In this document: in pieces, positions 61,512 through 64,000 of the stretch
How the letters are laid out: the number at the start of each line of letters is the position of its first letter
Position numbering within the stretch: the first letter of the stretch is position 1
Assembly: GCF_000185365.1 (NCBI RefSeq)
Contig: NZ_GL622241.1
Span: forward strand, 1,887,832 to 1,951,831
Direction of reading: 5' to 3'
DNA: 64,000 nt
Origin: Enterococcus italicus DSM 15952
Lineage (GTDB): Bacteria > Bacillota > Bacilli > Lactobacillales > Enterococcaceae
Translations under genes and position numbers: made by a program
The notes under the pieces: generated by a model
Database searches by the model: none
Told to the model about the DNA's origin: nothing
The model's input: the letters and a program-made list of their open reading frames with translations, nothing else

Positions 61512-62206
61512 CCTATCCACATCCTTACGACCAAACAGCCAAGTAGACTACCCATCAGTGCGTAATCTGGTCCTTTTAATTGTAGCTCATGTACGCTTGT
61601 ATGCTTCTTAGGATTGGCTAAGCCGCGCACCAAGGCCGTTGCGGATAAATTCAATGATGTCTCTTCCGCTGATAATAACAACGGGATGATGACATATTCC
61701 ATCGACTGTAGCGGATGGCGAATCAATTGCCACGGTGTCGTTGCAATCCCTCTAAATTTCATTGCTTGGCGGATGTGGCTGATTTCTTGGATGGCCATTG
61801 GAAAAAAACGAAACAAAACGGCCAGCGGTACGATAAGCTGCATAGGTAGATGTAGCTTTTGTAACGCCGCCAGCCATTCACTGACTTTTGTCCCTGACAA
61901 AGCAAAGCTCGCTGCCATAATCGTTGGCAACAGCCGCCGATTTCCCACCATTAAAAAATCAATGAGCACAGCAATTGGATGTCCTGGAGTAGCCAAGACT
62001 AATTGATTGGCCCATAGTAAGCCAAGAAATACACCAAGAAAGACCACTGCCTTTTTCATATAGCCGCTAGCGATCAAAAAAAACGCAAACAACCCAATCA
62101 AAGCCACCTCGAACGGTAATGACAATTCCACCATGAGCGCGACACTTGCGATGACAATGACGCAAAGTTTGCTTCTAGGATCAAAATGGACTGGATACAT
62201 TTTCAT
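61508..62206 (-). CDS. ECF transporter T component (EcfT/CbiQ-like)
   Basis: This is a membrane protein of 232 residues with five or six segments. The two short Ala-Arg-Gly coupling motifs typical of EcfT appear as AMKFRGI and ALVRGLA; these helices contact the ATPases. It transmits ATP-driven movement to the S component. AGGT seven bases before ATG gives a moderate site. The genes for S, T and A are contiguous, so this is a dedicated (group I-like) ECF module and not the shared EcfAAT. Confidence 0.85.
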   Translation of the reverse strand: MKMYPVHFDPRSKLCVIVIASVALMVELSLPFEVALIGLFAFFLIASGYMKKAVVFLGVFLGLLWANQLVLATPGHPIAVLIDFLMVGNRRLLPTIMAASFALSGTKVSEWLAALQKLHLPMQLIVPLAVLFRFFPMAIQEISHIRQAMKFRGIATTPWQLIRHPLQSMEYVIIPLLLSAEETSLNLSATALVRGLANPKKHTSVHELQLKGPDYALMGSLLGCLVVRMWIG

Positions 62207-62211
62207 ATCGT

Positions 62212-62799
62212 TTACCTGCTAGTTCGTTGGAAATGCTTATTGTACAGGTAGCTCCCTAAATAAAACCCAAAAATCGCACCAAAAAAAACCGTAATCAGGC
62301 TAGCTATAAAGACGGATGTGGAGACATGTTCAAATACCGCTTGAATATACGCTTGCCCTTTGCCACGTGCTTTTAACGATGCGACATAGGCATTTTTCAT
62401 AAACCAAAGTGGCAATAACGGACCCATCAAGCCATAGCTAAAAACAATATAACTAGCTAGTGTGCGCACTTTGACTGATAGATTGGTCTTATATTGAATC
62501 ACATCTGCCAATAAGGAACAAAGAACCCCTGGAACAATCGCTAATGGAAAATGACCCGTCATTAGGAAAAATAGTGCGACCACACTCCCCATAATCGTAA
62601 TGGCTCCCATACGCGGAATGCGCTGTAAGACCAATAGATAAATCACGCCCGAAAACATTGCACTCACTGCTGGGATAAATAAATTATGAAAACCGGGAAT
62701 CGTAAATTTTAGTACCAATAAACAAATGCTAATCGTCAAAAAATAAATTGCGGTATACACACCTACTGAAATCAAATCTTGTACTTTTAATTTTTTCAT
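62212..62799 (-). CDS. ECF transporter S component, Trep_Strep/MptS type
   Basis: This is a hydrophobic protein of 195 residues with about six membrane segments. It starts KKLKVQDLISVGVYTAIYFL, a typical start of the Trep_Strep (TIGR02185) group of substrate-capture subunits. It should bind the ligand in the membrane and dock on EcfT. The ligand is not readable from sequence; genome context (HmoA-like enzyme and a Fur-like site) points to haem or another iron-linked compound. GGGAG precedes the ATG. Confidence 0.82.
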   Translation of the reverse strand: MKKLKVQDLISVGVYTAIYFLTISICLLVLKFTIPGFHNLFIPAVSAMFSGVIYLLVLQRIPRMGAITIMGSVVALFFLMTGHFPLAIVPGVLCSLLADVIQYKTNLSVKVRTLASYIVFSYGLMGPLLPLWFMKNAYVASLKARGKGQAYIQAVFEHVSTSVFIASLITVFFGAIFGFYLGSYLYNKHFQRTSR

Positions 62800-62800
62800 T

Positions 62801-63949
62801 TTATTTCTCCCTTACCACGCGAAATACTTGCAACAAAGTCCCAAAACGCGGACTCGTTACGCTGAATTGATACCGTCCAGGATAATCCGTGACTCCTGAA
62901 ACGATTACTTGTCGATTGGCCACAGTCGCATTGCTTGCATCGACTGTTACCTTTTCTCTTTTAGGAGTGACGAGTGCGACTTGTGCACGCTGCTGCTCAA
63001 TCTCACTCCACAGCTCGTCATCTGTAATTTGGTAACAAAGGTCTTCTCCAAGCAAAAGAGTATTCTTTTGCAATTGATTGCTCCCTTTGAGTGGTTGTTT
63101 TAGCTTTGTTTTTAAGACAATGTCTTGAAAGCCTTCTGCCCGAATCTCAATCGTCACTTCATCACCCGCAGACCACTCAACAAACGGGGCAAAGCGCTCG
63201 GCTTCATCCGCAGCAAGAACACCAAACTCCAAGTGTCCTTCTGGTTTATGATACAGATAATCTGGCCAAAGCAATGGAATCGTCCCCCCATCTTTTTGCA
63301 ACGTCACGCTATAGACAAATTTGCCGAAGCATTCATGAAAGACTTGATAGCTATCACGATCTAATTCAGGTAGAAAGCCAATCGTCCCTGCATAGACATA
63401 GGGAGCAAATTGATACAACTCACTCGTCAATACCAATTGGTCCTTTAGTGAAGGTAGGTCAGCTTGTTGGGCTGTGAAGTAGCTACGCTTGCCATATGTG
63501 CCATTGGCTAATAGCGGCTTGGTCGCCTCACCACGATAGGCCAACACTGCATCAGTCGGTAGCCATTCTTGATCCACCCAAGAAGCGACTTCTTGTACCA
63601 AATCACTTGCATCTGCTGAAAAAAGCGACTGTACAAGTGTCTCTAATGCTATCGATACCGGTACATGTTTTAGCTGATATGTGTCATCTGTTTGCAATAC
63701 CACTCGCTCATTGGTCGCTGGAAAGCGTTTGACTGCTTCTACAAAACGTGAAGCAACTGTTAACGCCAGATTTTCCACTCCTTCCGATGCATAATACATC
63801 GCAAAGGTCATCGTTTTTTTCCCAATCAGCTGGTCAGGTAGCGTATGGATTGATGCATAGAGCCCCTCGCCGTATGGATAAGGTGTTTTTTCTGTCCATT
63901 CGGAAGAAAAAAGCACGGTCATTTTATTAATTGCTAACAATTTTTGCAT
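62801..63949 (-). CDS. Unknown protein heading the ECF operon
   Basis: This is a protein of 382 residues without signal peptide, lipobox or membrane segment in the predicted frame. The N-terminal half is mixed alpha/beta (EGVENLALTVASRFVEAVKR). The C-terminal third is beta-rich and ends in what may be an Ig-like domain (VIVSGVTDYPGRYQFSVT). I do not recognise the family. The ATG at 63949 has GGAGG seven bases upstream, and the ATG at 63955 is too near that site. It begins the unknown-S-T-A-hmoA operon and sits next to Fur-like half-sites. It may handle the ligand in the cytoplasm or at the membrane surface. Confidence 0.7.
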   Translation of the reverse strand: MQKLLAINKMTVLFSSEWTEKTPYPYGEGLYASIHTLPDQLIGKKTMTFAMYYASEGVENLALTVASRFVEAVKRFPATNERVVLQTDDTYQLKHVPVSIALETLVQSLFSADASDLVQEVASWVDQEWLPTDAVLAYRGEATKPLLANGTYGKRSYFTAQQADLPSLKDQLVLTSELYQFAPYVYAGTIGFLPELDRDSYQVFHECFGKFVYSVTLQKDGGTIPLLWPDYLYHKPEGHLEFGVLAADEAERFAPFVEWSAGDEVTIEIRAEGFQDIVLKTKLKQPLKGSNQLQKNTLLLGEDLCYQITDDELWSEIEQQRAQVALVTPKREKVTVDASNATVANRQVIVSGVTDYPGRYQFSVTSPRFGTLLQVFRVVREK

Positions 63950-63965
63950 ACACATACCTCCTTGA

Positions 63966-63995
63966 ATTCTCAGTATATCATAGCTAATTGAGAAT
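63966..63995 (-). promoter_or_regulatory. Promoter with Fur-like inverted repeat, ECF operon
   Basis: ATTCTCA (63966-63972) and TGAGAAT (63989-63995) are inverted half-sites spaced by 16 bases. Between them the minus strand has TATGATATACT, an extended -10. GAGAATGATAA at the window end resembles Fur half-sites. Iron-responsive repression is inferred. Confidence 0.5.
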
Positions 63996-64000
63996 GATAA

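Noticed and set aside
61614..62006. 130-codon open frame antisense to the EcfT gene
   Set aside because: It is a shadow of a coding strand with strong codon constraint and has no start signals.
1..64000. Insertion sequences, prophage, tRNA or rRNA genes
   Set aside because: No transposase, integrase, phage structural gene, tRNA cloverleaf or rRNA stretch was recognised on either strand.

Overview
The window looks like chromosome of a low-GC, Gram-positive lactic acid bacterium, most likely Enterococcus or a close relative. This is inferred from RNase J2 with a degenerate HxHxDA motif, an Rrf2 + YhgE/Pip pair, a maltose phosphorylase pathway, a scrA/scrB/scrR/scrK set, sigma-54 type activators in a Lactobacillales-like gene background, and strong GGAGG ribosome binding sites. 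No tRNA, rRNA, CRISPR array, insertion sequence or prophage was seen.

Layout. 1-3.4 kb: minus-strand operon ytkL-like hydrolase, spxR/ytoI-like regulator, nrnA, small protein. 3.6-6.5 kb: rnjB and an asd gene broken by a one-base frameshift. 6.9-16.9 kb: maltose/maltodextrin locus (LacI regulator, maltose phosphorylase, beta-phosphoglucomutase, GH13 cyclomaltodextrinase/neopullulanase, binding protein and two permeases, without an ATPase); palindromic operators sit inside the two plus-strand promoters. 17-19.4 kb: MacB-like ABC exporter. 19.7-23.2 kb: serC-serA-DUF1015 operon. 23.3-28.8 kb: sucrose locus with divergent, operator-flanked scrA and scrB promoters. 28.9-34.2 kb: LURP-one protein, SPFH protein, trhO, and an NhaC antiporter/SDR/esterase operon. 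34.5-42.6 kb: acetoin dehydrogenase operon acoLABC with butanediol dehydrogenase and the sigma-54 activator acoR; a good -24/-12 promoter and TGAGACA half-sites lie upstream of acoL. 42.8-48.8 kb: AI-2E family permease, a P1B metal ATPase divergent from mntH with Fur-like boxes between them, and a universal stress protein. 48.9-52.2 kb: Rrf2 regulator and a YhgE/Pip repeat protein. 52.4-57.7 kb: CapA-like protein, flavoprotein lipoprotein and the potassium importer kimA. 57.7-58.8 kb: PTS IIA and IIB beside a deletion remnant of a LevR-type regulator. 59-64 kb: TerC protein, then an ECF transporter operon ending in an HmoA-like monooxygenase and preceded by Fur-like half-sites, which suggests haem or iron uptake.

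The least explained structure is a dispersed family of intergenic palindromes. One form (nine copies) has a terminator-like core beginning AAAAGACCAGAAAATCC. A second form (about 120 bp, six copies, partly in tandem pairs) shares outer arms with the first. All copies lie at the 3' ends of operons. Two apparent frame breaks at A-runs (asd, and the start of the maltose regulator) may be mutations, slippage sites or sequencing errors.
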